In this document: in pieces, positions 1 to 8,441 of the stretch
Layout of the letters: each line of letters starts with the position of its first letter
How positions within the stretch are numbered: position 1 is the first letter of the stretch
Assembly: GCF_009707865.1 (NCBI RefSeq)
Contig: NZ_WMBA01000004.1
Location: forward strand, 1-64,000
From: Amycolatopsis pithecellobii
GTDB taxonomy: Bacteria > Actinomycetota > Actinomycetes > Mycobacteriales > Pseudonocardiaceae
Reading direction: 5' to 3'
DNA: 64,000 bases
Program-made: the position numbers and the translations under genes
The notes under the pieces: model-generated
The model's database searches: none
Seen by the model: the letters and a program-made list of their open reading frames with translations, nothing else
Told to the model about the DNA's origin: nothing

Positions 1-1
1 G

Positions 2-424
2 CCGCGTGCGCCGTGGACGCCGGGGAGTGCGGCGGCGCCGGTGGCAGGGCCGCCGACGGGTGATCTCGGGACGGACAACTCGTTTCAGCGGTGGCTCGAT
101 GAGATGAGCGTGCCGTGGTGGCCGTCGCTGGTGGTGGTGGCGGGCCTGGCCGCCGGGGTGGTGGCGGTGGTGCGCCGCCGTTCCTCGATGGCGCGCTACG
201 GCCTGGTGCCGGCCGTGGCCGCGGTGGGCGCGCTCGGGATCGTGATCATGGCTGTGCTGGGGGACGGGTTCTTCGAGATCGCCAAGCACGTGTGGCTGGC
301 CGCGTATCTGCTCGACGTCACGACGCTTTCCCTCTGCGTCTTGATGGCTGCCGCGCTCATGCAAGGGGCACGCACGCAACGACGGAAACCCAGCGCCGCG
401 CCTGCACGGGCGCCGCAACGATGA
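2..424 (+). CDS. Membrane protein, C-terminal fragment cut by window edge
   Basis: The reading frame is open from the first bases of the window, so the N-terminus is missing; an in-frame GTG at 41 exists but has no convincing ribosome site. What is visible is a short polar stretch followed by three hydrophobic segments, starting near SVPWWPSLVVV, RYGLVPAVAAV and VWLAAYLLDV, and a basic tail. The loop DGFFEIAKHVWLAAYLL resembles the C-terminal part of large actinobacterial polytopic glycan or cell-envelope proteins, but the fragment is too short to name. The stop overlaps an ATG (ATGA at 421-424), though the next gene more likely starts at 487. Confidence 0.6.
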   Translation, partial: PRAPWTPGSAAAPVAGPPTGDLGTDNSFQRWLDEMSVPWWPSLVVVAGLAAGVVAVVRRRSSMARYGLVPAVAAVGALGIVIMAVLGDGFFEIAKHVWLAAYLLDVTTLSLCVLMAAALMQGARTQRRKPSAAPARAPQR

Positions 425-486
425 GTCTGCCCGCGCCCGCCGGTCTACCTCCTGACCGATACAACCAACTCATCCGGGAGTACGGC

Positions 487-1095
487 ATGGGCCTCATCGA
501 CATCGAGCTGTTCGCCACCCTCGACCTCGTCGGGCAGGCGCCCGGCGGTCCCGAGGAGGACCCGGCGGGGTTCCCGTTCGGCGGCTGGCAGGCGCCCCTG
601 CTGGACGAGGTCGCCGGGGCGCAGGTCGGTGCCGCGTACGAGGGCACGGACGCCCTCCTGCTCGGCCGCCGGACCTATGACATCTTCGCCGCCTACTGGC
701 CGCACCAGAAGGACGGCGAGATCGCCACGCTCTTCAACGGCGTCCCGAAATATGTGGCCTCCCGCGGCAAGCCCGACCTCTCCTGGGCCGGGTCCACGCA
801 GCTCGGCCCCGATCTGGCCGGCGCGGTGCGGGAAATCCGGGACCGCCACGAACACGTGAAGGTCGTCGGGAGCCTGAATCTCGTGCAGACCCTCCTGCGC
901 GAAAAACTCTTCGACCGCCTCGACCTCTGGCTGTACCCGATCGTGCTCGGCGTCGGGAAGCAGGTGTTCGACGGTGGTGCGGTGCCCACGAACCTCACCC
1001 TCCTCGAACCGCCGGCCGCCGGTCCGAAGGGCGCCGTGTACTTGCGTTACGGGCTCGCCGATGGCACGCCCGCGACGGGGGACATGAGCGCTTGA
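487..1095 (+). CDS. RibD C-terminal (dihydrofolate reductase-like) family protein
   Basis: A protein of 202 residues with the fold of the RibD C-terminal / DHFR-like domain, a family of NADPH-dependent reductases often annotated as dihydrofolate reductase. Visible hallmarks are the N-terminal strand MGLIDIELFATLDLVGQ, the segment DALLLGRRTYDIFAAYW, and the nucleotide-binding VVGSLNLVQTLL near the middle. ATG 487 is chosen because GGGAG lies six bases upstream and the product then has the usual family length; an upstream ATG at 421 would add 22 residues and lacks a ribosome site. The physiological substrate is unknown. First complete gene of a plus-strand run of six. Confidence 0.8.
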   Translation: MGLIDIELFATLDLVGQAPGGPEEDPAGFPFGGWQAPLLDEVAGAQVGAAYEGTDALLLGRRTYDIFAAYWPHQKDGEIATLFNGVPKYVASRGKPDLSWAGSTQLGPDLAGAVREIRDRHEHVKVVGSLNLVQTLLREKLFDRLDLWLYPIVLGVGKQVFDGGAVPTNLTLLEPPAAGPKGAVYLRYGLADGTPATGDMSA

Positions 1096-1154
1096 CGAGC
1101 CGCGCCTCACCGTCTGAGGTGGGGAGGACCACCACGATGACGGGGAGGCGCGCC

Positions 1155-2876
1155 ATGGCCAAGCTTCTGTCGCTGAACGTCGGCCGGCCCCGCGATGTGG
1201 CGTGGAAGGGCCGCGTCGTGCACACCGGCATCTGGAAGAGCCCGACGACGCGCCCGGTGATGGCTCGCCGGCTGAACCTCGACGGCGACGGACAGGGCGA
1301 CCTCGCCGGGCACGGCGGGGAGCAACGGGCTGTGATGGTGTATCAGGCCGAGTCGTATGAATACTGGGCTCGGCAGCTCGACCGGACGGACCTGACGTAC
1401 GGCATTTTCGGCGAGAACTTCACCGTGGACGGGCTGCCGGACGATCAGGTGTGCATCGGTGACCGCTACCGCATCGGTGACGCCGAGTTCGAGGTGACCC
1501 AGCCCCGGACCACATGTTACCGCGTCGGGCTGCGTCTCGGCGAGCCGCGGATGGCCTCGCTGCTGGTCGCCCACCACCGCCCCGGTTTCTACTTCCGGGT
1601 CCGGCAGGAGGGGCTCGTGCGGGCGGGCGACGACATCGTCAAGCTCGGCACCGGACCGGAACAGATCACGGTGGCATCGGCCGATGCGTTGCTGTATCTG
1701 CCCGGTGGCGACACCGAGACGATGCGTCGCGCGCTGAACGTGCCGGCGCTCAGTCCCGGCTGGCGCGACTCGTTCCGTGAGCTGGTCGACCAGGCCGGCC
1801 ACCCACGCCGGGAACCGGCGCCGCGGCCGGCCTGGGACGGGTTCCGGCGCATGCGTGTTGCGGAGCTGGTGCACGAAACCGAACTCGTCACGTCGGTCTC
1901 CCTGCGGCCGGCCGATGGCGGCGCGCTGCCGGTACCCCGGCCGGGGCAGTACCTGACCGTGCGGTTACCCGCCGCCGGTGAGCCGGCTCCGGTGCGCAGC
2001 TATTCGCTGTCGGCATCGGCCCTGGACGGTTACCGGATCAGCGTCAAGCGCGAGCGCCATGGCCGGGCCAGCGGGTATATCGGCACGGCGCTGGCCGTCG
2101 GTGACGAGCTCGATGTCGCGGCCCCGCGCGGCGAATTCGTGCTCGGCGACGGTGACGAGCCCGTTGTCCTGCTGTCGGCCGGTATCGGGGTGACGCCGGT
2201 GCTCGCGATGCTGCGTTCGCTGGCCGCACAGCGCAGCACGCGTGCGGTGTGGTGGCTGCACACGACGAACCGGCCGGCCACGCATGCCCTGGCCGCCGAG
2301 GCCGCCCGGCTCATCCGTTCCTTACCGGACGCGCACAGCCACATCTTCTACACGGCCGATACCGCGGAGACGTCCGAAGCCGGTGTCACCCACGGCCGGC
2401 TGGATCGGGACGCGCTCGCCGCGCTCGGCCTGCCGACTGATGCCAGCGTCTACCTGTGCGGGCCGTCCGGTTTCATGGACGCGATGACGGCGGTGCTCGG
2501 GGCCCTGGGCATCGCCCCGGGCCGCATTCACACCGAGATGTTCGCGTCGTTGTCGGCGATCAACCCTGGTGTCGTGGCCGACGGCCGGCCGGCCCCGCAT
2601 ACCCCCGCCACCGCCGGTACCGGGCCCATGATCACCTTCGCCCGCGCCGCCCTCACCACCGCGTTCGACGTGGACTTGGCCAGTTTGCTCGAGATGGCCG
2701 AGGCCTGCGACGTGCCGACGCGGTGGTCGTGCCGCACGGGGGTCTGCCAGACCTGCTCGACGCCGCTGTTGTCGGGGACGGTGAGTTACTCACCGGACCC
2801 GCTCGACGATCCGGCGGCCGGTCACGTATTGCTGTGTTGCGCGCGCCCTGAGACGGACGTCGTCCTCGACCTCTGA
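1155..2876 (+). CDS. MOSC domain fused to ferredoxin-reductase-type oxidoreductase
   Basis: A 573-residue fusion. Residues about 1-160 form a MOSC domain of the YiiM type, with the conserved cysteine in TQPRTTCYRVG, followed by the helical 3-alpha segment to about 230. Residues about 235-450 are an FAD/NAD(P)-binding ferredoxin reductase unit (RSYSLSA for flavin, SAGIGVTPVLAML and YLCGPSGFM for the nucleotide). The last 80 residues are a plant-type 2Fe-2S ferredoxin with WSCRTGVCQTC and a distal cysteine in LLCCA. Electrons would flow from NAD(P)H through FAD and the cluster to a molybdenum- or sulfur-type reaction on the MOSC part; that direction is inference. Start at ATG 1155 follows GGGGAGG. 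Fusions of this order are known, but the substrate is not. Confidence 0.88.
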   Translation: MAKLLSLNVGRPRDVAWKGRVVHTGIWKSPTTRPVMARRLNLDGDGQGDLAGHGGEQRAVMVYQAESYEYWARQLDRTDLTYGIFGENFTVDGLPDDQVCIGDRYRIGDAEFEVTQPRTTCYRVGLRLGEPRMASLLVAHHRPGFYFRVRQEGLVRAGDDIVKLGTGPEQITVASADALLYLPGGDTETMRRALNVPALSPGWRDSFRELVDQAGHPRREPAPRPAWDGFRRMRVAELVHETELVTSVSLRPADGGALPVPRPGQYLTVRLPAAGEPAPVRSYSLSASALDGYRISVKRERHGRASGYIGTALAVGDELDVAAPRGEFVLGDGDEPVVLLSAGIGVTPVLAMLRSLAAQRSTRAVWWLHTTNRPATHALAAEAARLIRSLPDAHSHIFYTADTAETSEAGVTHGRLDRDALAALGLPTDASVYLCGPSGFMDAMTAVLGALGIAPGRIHTEMFASLSAINPGVVADGRPAPHTPATAGTGPMITFARAALTTAFDVDLASLLEMAEACDVPTRWSCRTGVCQTCSTPLLSGTVSYSPDPLDDPAAGHVLLCCARPETDVVLDL

Positions 2877-2886
2877 GGATATCGGG

Positions 2887-3717
2887 ATGCCGTGGTTTCC
2901 GGATTTCGTCACTGCCGTCGAGCTGGCGCGCCGCCAGACCCGTTCCGCGGGCTTGGCGGATCCGGTGGCGCAGTACTTCGCCGCGCTGGAGCACGGTGAT
3001 CTCGACGCGCTCGAAACGGTCTGGCCCGGCGAGGTCGTCGTGCACGATCCCCGTGCCGGCGAGGTCCGCGGACATAGGCAGCTGCGGCGATTCGTCCTGC
3101 GGAACCGGGCCTGGCTGTCCGAGCGGCACGCGCGGATCGAGACGGTGGCGGCGACGCGCAGCGGTGGACGGGCCGTAGTCGAGTTGCTGGCCCACTTGGC
3201 CGGCGACGACGGGCGCGAAGTCGCGTGGCCGGTCGCGGTCGTCGCCGAATCCGCCGATGACCGGTCCGTGGTGTTCCGGACATACTGCAGCCAGTGGCCC
3301 GTCGACGGACGACGCCACGTCCGGCCGCCGATACTCGAGCCCGTCGACGACGGCCGGGATGACGTCGTCGGCCGCTACCACGCCGCGCTCGCCGCCGGCG
3401 ACACCGCGGCCATCGTCGCGACATTCGAGCCGGACGGATACTTCCGCGAACCCATCGGCCCGCACTACACCCACCGCGGCACCAGCGAGCTGCGGTCGTT
3501 CTTCACCCGGGCCTTCAGCGAGGGCGGCATCGGACTCCAGCCGTGCGCCCGCACCGACGACGACGTGCGCACCGCCGTGGAATACAACTGCGTCAGCTGG
3601 GGCAGGCACGATCTGCCGCCGCAGGCGGGGATCTGCGTCTTCGAGCATCGCCAGAACGGGTTGCTGGCCGCGGTCCGTGTATACGACGACGTCGAAGCGC
3701 CGGTCTCACGCTCCTGA
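2887..3717 (+). CDS. Double NTF2/SnoaL-fold protein
   Basis: A 276-residue soluble protein with two tandem SnoaL/NTF2-like modules. The first runs from about residue 20 to 135 (DPVAQYFAALEHGDLDALE, with VVHDPRAGEVRGHRQL), the second from about 155 to 270 (DVVGRYHAALAAGDTAAIV, with YFREPIGPHYTHRG). Both keep the helix-strand pattern of small-molecule-binding or isomerase members, so an internal duplication is likely. It follows the MOSC fusion by ten bases and is probably co-translated with it. Catalytic function cannot be assigned; it could bind the substrate of the neighbouring oxidoreductases. Confidence 0.75.
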   Translation: MPWFPDFVTAVELARRQTRSAGLADPVAQYFAALEHGDLDALETVWPGEVVVHDPRAGEVRGHRQLRRFVLRNRAWLSERHARIETVAATRSGGRAVVELLAHLAGDDGREVAWPVAVVAESADDRSVVFRTYCSQWPVDGRRHVRPPILEPVDDGRDDVVGRYHAALAAGDTAAIVATFEPDGYFREPIGPHYTHRGTSELRSFFTRAFSEGGIGLQPCARTDDDVRTAVEYNCVSWGRHDLPPQAGICVFEHRQNGLLAAVRVYDDVEAPVSRS

Positions 3718-3815
3718 GCTATGGACTTCGGGGCCGCCCGGCGCGACGCTGGAGGGCCGTACCAGCGCCGGCGGCCCGGTCGCGGCCTCGGCACGACAGC
3801 AGAGGAGCCACGGTC

Positions 3816-4421
3816 GTGGACATGAAGCTCGAGGTTGTCGTCATCCCGGTAGCCGCCGTCGACCGGGCCAAGGACTTCTACCAGGCACTCGGGTGGCGCG
3901 AGGACGCCGACTTCGCCACTGGCCCGGACTTCCGGGTCGTGCAGCTGACGCCACCCGGCTCGCCGTGCTCGGTCATCTTCGGCACCGGACTCACCTCCGC
4001 CACGCCCGGCTCGGTCGAGGGCCTGCAGCTGGTGGTGGACGATATCGAGGCGGCAAGGACCGAGCTGGCGGGCGGTGGCGCCGACGTCAGCGAGGTCTTC
4101 CACGACGCGGGCGGGATCTTCCATCACGCGGGCACGAGTGAGCGGGTGCCCGGTCCGGGCGCGGACCGGCAGAGCTACGGTTCGTGGCTCTCCTTTGCTG
4201 ATCCCGACGGCAATACGTGGTTCGTCCAAGAGGTGACCGAGCGCCTGCCCGGCCGGGTGACCGGAGCCGCGTACGACTCCGCCGCCGGCCTGGCCGCGGC
4301 GCTGCGGCGCGCGGAGGCCGCGCATGGGAAGTACGAGGAGGAGACCGGGCAGGCCGATCCCGATTGGCCGGACTGGTACGCGCAGTACATGGTGGACGAG
4401 CGGAATGCGCAGAACCCATGA
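3816..4421 (+). CDS. VOC (glyoxalase/bleomycin-resistance) family protein
   Basis: A 201-residue VOC-fold protein, with the first beta-alpha-beta module in MKLEVVVIPVAAVDRAKDFYQAL and the second ending in SWLSFADPDGNTWFVQEV, where the DPDGN turn and the final glutamate of the typical metal site are present. A helical tail of about 60 residues (ARRAEAAHGKYEEETG region) follows, longer than in minimal VOC proteins. GTG 3816 is preferred because AGAGGAG precedes it by eight bases; ATG 3822 is the alternative. The stop overlaps the next gene by four bases (ATGA). Metal and substrate are unknown. Confidence 0.8.
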   Translation: MDMKLEVVVIPVAAVDRAKDFYQALGWREDADFATGPDFRVVQLTPPGSPCSVIFGTGLTSATPGSVEGLQLVVDDIEAARTELAGGGADVSEVFHDAGGIFHHAGTSERVPGPGADRQSYGSWLSFADPDGNTWFVQEVTERLPGRVTGAAYDSAAGLAAALRRAEAAHGKYEEETGQADPDWPDWYAQYMVDERNAQNP

Positions 4422-5761
4422 GCCGCAACGATTACGACGTGATCGTCCTCGGCGCGGGATCGCCGGGTGAGCACTGCGCGGGTGAACTCGCGGACGGTGG
4501 TCTGCGGGTGGCGGTGATCGAGCGGGAACTGGTCGGCGGCGAGTGCTCGTACTGGGCTTGCATCCCGTCGAAGTCGCTGCTGCGACCCGGTGAGGCGGTG
4601 CACCAGGCCCGCGAGGCCGGGGCGAGCGCCGACGTCGACGTCGCCGGTGCGCTGGCCTGGCGGGACTTCATGGTCTCGAACCACACGGACGCCGGCCAGC
4701 AGAAGTGGTTGGCGAGCAAGGGCATCGACCTGATCCGCGGCACCGGACGGCTGGCCGGGCCCGGAGTGGTCGAGGTCGACGGGGTGCGCCGCACCGCCGA
4801 GCACATCGTGCTGGCGAACGGCGCGGACCCGGTGGTCCCGCCGGTGCCGGGCCTGCCGGAACTCGACGGCATCTGGACCAACCGTGAAGCGACCGCCATG
4901 ACGGCCGTCCCGCGCCGGCTGCTCGTCCTCGGCGGCGGCCCGGTCGGCGTCGAAATGGCGCAGGCCGTGCGGCGCCTCGGCGGTGCCGTGGTCCTGGTGG
5001 AGTCGGCCCCGCGCGTGCTGGCACGCGAGCCGGCCGCGCTGGGCGAGGCGCTCGGTGAGGTGCTGCGGCGGGACGGCGTCGAGCTCCAGCTCGGCGTGCA
5101 CACCACCGCGGCGCGGCGGGACGGAGCCGGCTATGTGCTGGTTCTCGACGACGGCCGCGAACTACGCGGCGACCGGATCCTGGTCGCCACCGGCCGGCGC
5201 CCGCGGGTCGCCGGAGTGGGGCTCGAGACGACCGATGCGACGTTCGACGAGCACGGCGTCCGGGTGGACGGGCAGCTGCGGGCAGGGGACCGGCTGTGGG
5301 CCATCGGTGATGTGACCGGGGTGCGCCCGCTCACCCACGTCGGCAAATACCAGGGCGAGGTCGCGGCGGCGAACATCCTCGGCGAGACGCGCGAGGCCGG
5401 CTACGAAGCCATCCCGAACGTGGTCTATACCGATCCGCAAGCGGCGTCGGTGGGCGCCACGGAAGGCCGGTTCAGTGCGACGGTGCGGTTGGCCGAGGTG
5501 GCGAAGACGGCCACCTATACGCACGCCTACGCCGAGTCGACCGGCTTCCTGACCCTGGTCAGCGACGGCGAACGGCTGACCGGCGCCTGCGCGCTGGGCC
5601 CTGAGGCGGGGGAGTGGCTGCAGCAGGCCACGCTGGCAATCCGCGCTCAGGTGCCGCTGGAGGTGCTGCGTGATGTCATCCAGCCATTCCCGACGTTTTC
5701 CGAGATCTTCGTCGGAGCATTGAAGGCACTTCGCGGTGAGCTCGAGGGAGCCAGAACATGA
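4418..5761 (+). CDS. Class I pyridine nucleotide-disulfide oxidoreductase family flavoprotein
   Basis: A 447-residue relative of dihydrolipoamide dehydrogenase and mercuric reductase. The FAD dinucleotide fold is GAGSPG at residues 12-17, the redox disulfide is Cys43/Cys48 in GGECSYWACIPSK, a second nucleotide fold follows in LLVLGGGPVGVEMAQ, and the flavin-binding RLWAIGDVTG is present. The C-terminal dimerisation domain ends with IQPFPTFSEIF where lipoamide dehydrogenases have HxHPTxSE, so the catalytic histidine is replaced; this points to a non-lipoamide disulfide or quinone substrate. It overlaps both neighbours by ATGA, implying translational coupling with the VOC protein and the SDR. 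Confidence 0.85.
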   Translation: MSRNDYDVIVLGAGSPGEHCAGELADGGLRVAVIERELVGGECSYWACIPSKSLLRPGEAVHQAREAGASADVDVAGALAWRDFMVSNHTDAGQQKWLASKGIDLIRGTGRLAGPGVVEVDGVRRTAEHIVLANGADPVVPPVPGLPELDGIWTNREATAMTAVPRRLLVLGGGPVGVEMAQAVRRLGGAVVLVESAPRVLAREPAALGEALGEVLRRDGVELQLGVHTTAARRDGAGYVLVLDDGRELRGDRILVATGRRPRVAGVGLETTDATFDEHGVRVDGQLRAGDRLWAIGDVTGVRPLTHVGKYQGEVAAANILGETREAGYEAIPNVVYTDPQAASVGATEGRFSATVRLAEVAKTATYTHAYAESTGFLTLVSDGERLTGACALGPEAGEWLQQATLAIRAQVPLEVLRDVIQPFPTFSEIFVGALKALRGELEGART

Positions 5762-6510
5762 GCGCCCCGACCGGTTTGCGTGAACCCGCACTGTCCGGCC
5801 AGACCGTTGTCGTGATCGGCGGCAGTGCGGGTATCGGACTCGAAACCGCCCGCCTGGCTCAGACCGAAGGGGCCGGCGTGATCATCACCGGGCGCGATCC
5901 CGATCGCCTCGACCGGACGGCCGCCGAACTCGGCGCGCAGCGCGGTGCTGCCTTTGACGCAACGGATCCGCTCGCGCTCGGGCGGTTCTTCGACGAGCTG
6001 CCCGCACCGATCGACCACGTGCTGGTGACGGCGGGCCGGCCATACTACGGCCGGCTGGCCGACATGGATGTGGAGGCGGCGCGGCGCTCGCTGGACGAGC
6101 ATCTGTGGTTGCCCATCCACGTGGCCCGGCTGGCCGTCGGCACGGTGCGTCCCGGCGGCACCCTGGTGTTCCTCAGCGGTACCGGCGCCCGCCGGCCTGG
6201 TCTGGGCCTTTCCGTCATCGCGGCGGGCACCGCGGCGATGCCTGCGCTGGTCGCCAACCTCGCGCTCGAAGTGGCGCCCATCCGGGTCAACCTCATCGCA
6301 CCGGGTTTCGTCGACACGCCCTTGTCGGCGGAGCTGCTCGGTGGCGAGTTGGACGCACGCCGGGACCAGCTGCGCGCCACGCTGCCCATCCGCCGCGTGG
6401 TCGGCCCGGCTGACGTCGCCGCACTGGCCGTGCACCTCATGACCAACACCGCACTGACCGGCGCCACCTACGACATCGACGGCGGCCAGCAACTGGTCAC
6501 GGGCACGTAA
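5758..6510 (+). CDS. SDR-fold protein lacking the Tyr-xxx-Lys catalytic pair
   Basis: A 250-residue Rossmann-fold protein of the short-chain dehydrogenase family. The cofactor loop is GGSAGIG at residues 21-27 and the C-terminal PGFVDTPL and DIDGGQQL segments are normal. The conserved serine is visible in FLSGTGA, but the expected YxxxK is absent: the equivalent stretch reads LGLSVIAAGTAAM. It is therefore an atypical SDR that may bind NAD(P) without classical hydride transfer. ATGA overlap with the flavoprotein makes it the last gene of the operon, and a strong hairpin follows three bases after the stop. Confidence 0.82.
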   Translation: MSAPTGLREPALSGQTVVVIGGSAGIGLETARLAQTEGAGVIITGRDPDRLDRTAAELGAQRGAAFDATDPLALGRFFDELPAPIDHVLVTAGRPYYGRLADMDVEAARRSLDEHLWLPIHVARLAVGTVRPGGTLVFLSGTGARRPGLGLSVIAAGTAAMPALVANLALEVAPIRVNLIAPGFVDTPLSAELLGGELDARRDQLRATLPIRRVVGPADVAALAVHLMTNTALTGATYDIDGGQQLVTGT

Positions 6511-6512
6511 AA

Positions 6513-6547
6513 CGGTGGGGGCAGCACGAACCGCGCTGCCCCCACCG
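6513..6547. terminator. Perfect hairpin between convergent genes
   Basis: A 13-bp perfect stem (CGGTGGGGGCAGC and its complement) with a nine-base loop. It lies between two convergent genes and can terminate both. No long T-run follows, as is common in actinomycetes. Confidence 0.85.
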
Positions 6548-6558
6548 CTCCTCAGCGA

Positions 6559-7245
6559 TTACCAGGGAAGTTCCCCGTTTTCGTCTTGGAAGGTTCCGGT
6601 CGGGCCGTCCGCGTCGAGGGTTGCCAGGCGCACGATGACTTCGGCGCTCTCTGCCGGGGACCGTCCGATTCCGAAGGCCGCGGTCATATCGGTGGCGGTG
6701 GTGCCGGGCTCGACGGCGTTGAATTTGATGCCCGGCTGGGACTTCGCGTACTGGACCGTCAGCATGGTCGCCGCCGATTTGGACGCCGAATAGAGCGCGA
6801 GCGGGAGGTTGAACTCCGGCCGCTCGGGGTTGGTCACCGCCCAGAATGACCCGGCGCTGCTGGAAACCGTGACGACGGCCGGGTTCGAGGACTTGCGCAG
6901 CAAGGGAAGCGCCGCCTCCGTGACGCGCACGATGCCGACCGCATTGGTGTCGAACACTCGCAAGGCCGTCGGACCGTCGGCGACGACGTCCCCGAGGATG
7001 CCCGCGTTGTTCACCAGCACGTCGAGCCGGCCCTCGGCCGAATCGATCGTTGCCAGCGCGCTGCTCACCGACGCGTCGTCGGTCACATCGAGCTGCACGA
7101 ACCGTGCGCCGAGCTCGGCCGCGGCCTTTTCGCCTCGTTCGGCGTCACGCGCACCGATGTAGACGACGTGCCCCAGTTGCAGAAGCTGTTTGGCCGTCTC
7201 GAAACCGATGCCCTTGTTGGCCCCGGTGATCAATGTGATGGTCAT
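6559..7245 (-). CDS. Short-chain dehydrogenase/reductase
   Basis: A 228-residue classical SDR: cofactor motif TGANKGIG at residues 7-14, NNAG at 79-82, catalytic Ser in TVSSSAG near 128-130, and Tyr152/Lys156 in LYSASK. The PGTTATDM segment matches the usual substrate loop. It is similar in type to carbonyl reductases of the plant/actinobacterial SDR group that reduce ketones or aldehydes with NADPH. It lies 21 bases downstream of an ester cyclase-like gene on the same strand and is probably co-transcribed with it from the palindromic control region at 7685-7746. Confidence 0.9.
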   Translation of the reverse strand: MTITLITGANKGIGFETAKQLLQLGHVVYIGARDAERGEKAAAELGARFVQLDVTDDASVSSALATIDSAEGRLDVLVNNAGILGDVVADGPTALRVFDTNAVGIVRVTEAALPLLRKSSNPAVVTVSSSAGSFWAVTNPERPEFNLPLALYSASKSAATMLTVQYAKSQPGIKFNAVEPGTTATDMTAAFGIGRSPAESAEVIVRLATLDADGPTGTFQDENGELPW

Positions 7246-7266
7246 GTGTCTCCCTCTCGAATGGTG

Positions 7267-7659
7267 TCAGCGGGTCAGCTGCCGGAGTAGTTCGCCGGCG
7301 TCGTGCAGGGCGGTCATGTGCACGAACCGCCCGTTGCGGACCTGATAGATGGCGAACTCGACGATCTCGAAGGAGGCGCCGCTGGGAGGCACACCGAGCC
7401 ACTCCTTCACCGGAGTACCCGTGTTGATCAGTCGCGCGGCCAGCCGGTCACCGTCGAAGAGGAGTTCCTTGAGCTCCCAGTGGAGGTCCGGAACCGCGTC
7501 CACGTCGGCCTTCTGCACCGCGATGAGGTCGTCCCGGGTGGCCGGTTCACCGTTCAACGTGGTCCGCTCGTCGATGAACTCGTCCATCTGATCGAACTTG
7601 TGGGCGTTGAGCTGCTCGAGGTAGCGCAGGTAAAACCCGCGCAGCTCATTGTCGGACAT
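7267..7659 (-). CDS. SnoaL-like ester cyclase family protein
   Basis: About 130 residues with the SnoaL-like polyketide cyclase/NTF2 fold: [20 protein letters not shown] at the N-terminus, then [22 protein letters not shown] and the terminal [19 protein letters not shown]. Members are usually small hydrolase- or isomerase-like proteins of unassigned function. ATG 7659 is chosen because AAGGGG lies seven bases upstream on the minus strand; an upstream ATG at 7698 would start inside the operator palindrome. It is first gene of the pair with the SDR. Confidence 0.82.
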   Translation of the reverse strand: MSDNELRGFYLRYLEQLNAHKFDQMDEFIDERTTLNGEPATRDDLIAVQKADVDAVPDLHWELKELLFDGDRLAARLINTGTPVKEWLGVPPSGASFEIVEFAIYQVRNGRFVHMTALHDAGELLRQLTR

Positions 7660-7684
7660 CAGATACCCCTTCTGTAGGGCAGCC

Positions 7685-7746
7685 GTCGAGTTCTGCATCG
7701 ATCGATGCAGAACTCGACCGTAGCACGTTCTGCATCGATCGCTACA
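7685..7746 (-). promoter_or_regulatory. Operator region: 34-bp perfect palindrome plus 40-bp repeat R1
   Basis: Positions 7685-7718 form a perfect 34-bp palindrome whose half-site is GTCGAGTTCTGCATCGA. It overlaps a 40-bp sequence (7707-7746) that recurs inverted at 8402-8441 upstream of the TetR gene with only two differences. Both contain the core TGTAGCGATCGATGC. The arrangement fits TetR operators controlling the ester cyclase-SDR operon and the regulator itself. The palindrome sits where the transcript start and leader of the operon should be. Confidence 0.75.
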
Positions 7747-7772
7747 AAAGGGTGACGCGGCGGCGGAGAACC

Positions 7773-8381
7773 TCAGCAGAGCGGCCAGCTGCGCAGCGCG
7801 GCGTCGGCCATTTCCTGGAGTTCGTCGCGGCTGACGCCGCCGGCGGCTGCCACGGCGATGCCGGAGGTCAGCGAAGTGACGTAGCGCGCAAGCAGTGCCG
7901 GGTTGGCCTCCGGGGGCAGGTCGCCCTCGTCAACGGCTCGTTCGAACCGCTCCCGGATAGCGGAGTAACCGTTGTTGCGCCAGGCGATGAGGAGGTCGCG
8001 GACTCCGCGCCCGGAGTCGCTGGTGGCCAGTGCGCCGTGCACGCCCAGGCAGCCGTGGGGCTGTTCCGGGCGTGTGGTGGTCCGAACGGTGCCCGCCACG
8101 ATGGCGGTGGCGACGCCGAGCGCGGTCGGCTCTTCCAGTGCCCGGGCCAGATAGGCGCTCGGGCCTTCGGTGTAGCGCTCGAGGGCCTTGCGGAACAGTT
8201 CTTCCTTGTTGCCGAAGGTCGCGTACATGCTGGTGGTGGAGATGCCCATCGCGTCGGTCAGGGTGGCCAGGCTGGCCCCCTCGTAGCCCTGTTCCCAGAA
8301 GACCAGCAGGGCGCGCTCGAGAGCTTCGTCGACGTCGAATTCTCGGGGCCGGCCGGTCCGGCGGCGTTGTTTGGTCTCCAC
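7773..8381 (-). CDS. TetR/AcrR family transcriptional regulator
   Basis: About 202 residues. The N-terminal helix-turn-helix is typical ([31 protein letters not shown] followed by [19 protein letters not shown]), and the rest is a helical ligand domain. GTG 8381 is preferred because the protein then starts just before the basic [10 protein letters not shown] arm; an upstream in-frame start at 8456 would place coding sequence over the operator-like repeat. It probably represses its own gene and the downstream ester cyclase-SDR pair through the GATCGATGC-containing sites. The inducer is unknown. Confidence 0.88.
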   Translation of the reverse strand: METKQRRRTGRPREFDVDEALERALLVFWEQGYEGASLATLTDAMGISTTSMYATFGNKEELFRKALERYTEGPSAYLARALEEPTALGVATAIVAGTVRTTTRPEQPHGCLGVHGALATSDSGRGVRDLLIAWRNNGYSAIRERFERAVDEGDLPPEANPALLARYVTSLTSGIAVAAAGGVSRDELQEMADAALRSWPLC

Positions 8382-8401
8382 GGCCGGCAGTCTACCCGTT
8401 C

Positions 8402-8441
8402 TGTAGCGATCGATGCGGAACGTGCTACGGTCGAATTCTGC
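8402..8441 (+). repeat. Inverted second copy (R2) of the 40-bp operator repeat
   Basis: 38 of 40 bases match the reverse complement of 7707-7746. It lies 21 bases upstream of the TetR start. In the orientation that drives the ester cyclase at R1, this copy points rightward into 8442-8571, where no convincing gene is present. Confidence 0.8.

Noticed and set aside
41-1095. A single long frame joining the left-edge protein region with the RibD-type gene
   Set aside because: The upstream part is a shadow in another frame of the membrane protein; family length and ribosome site favour a start at 487.
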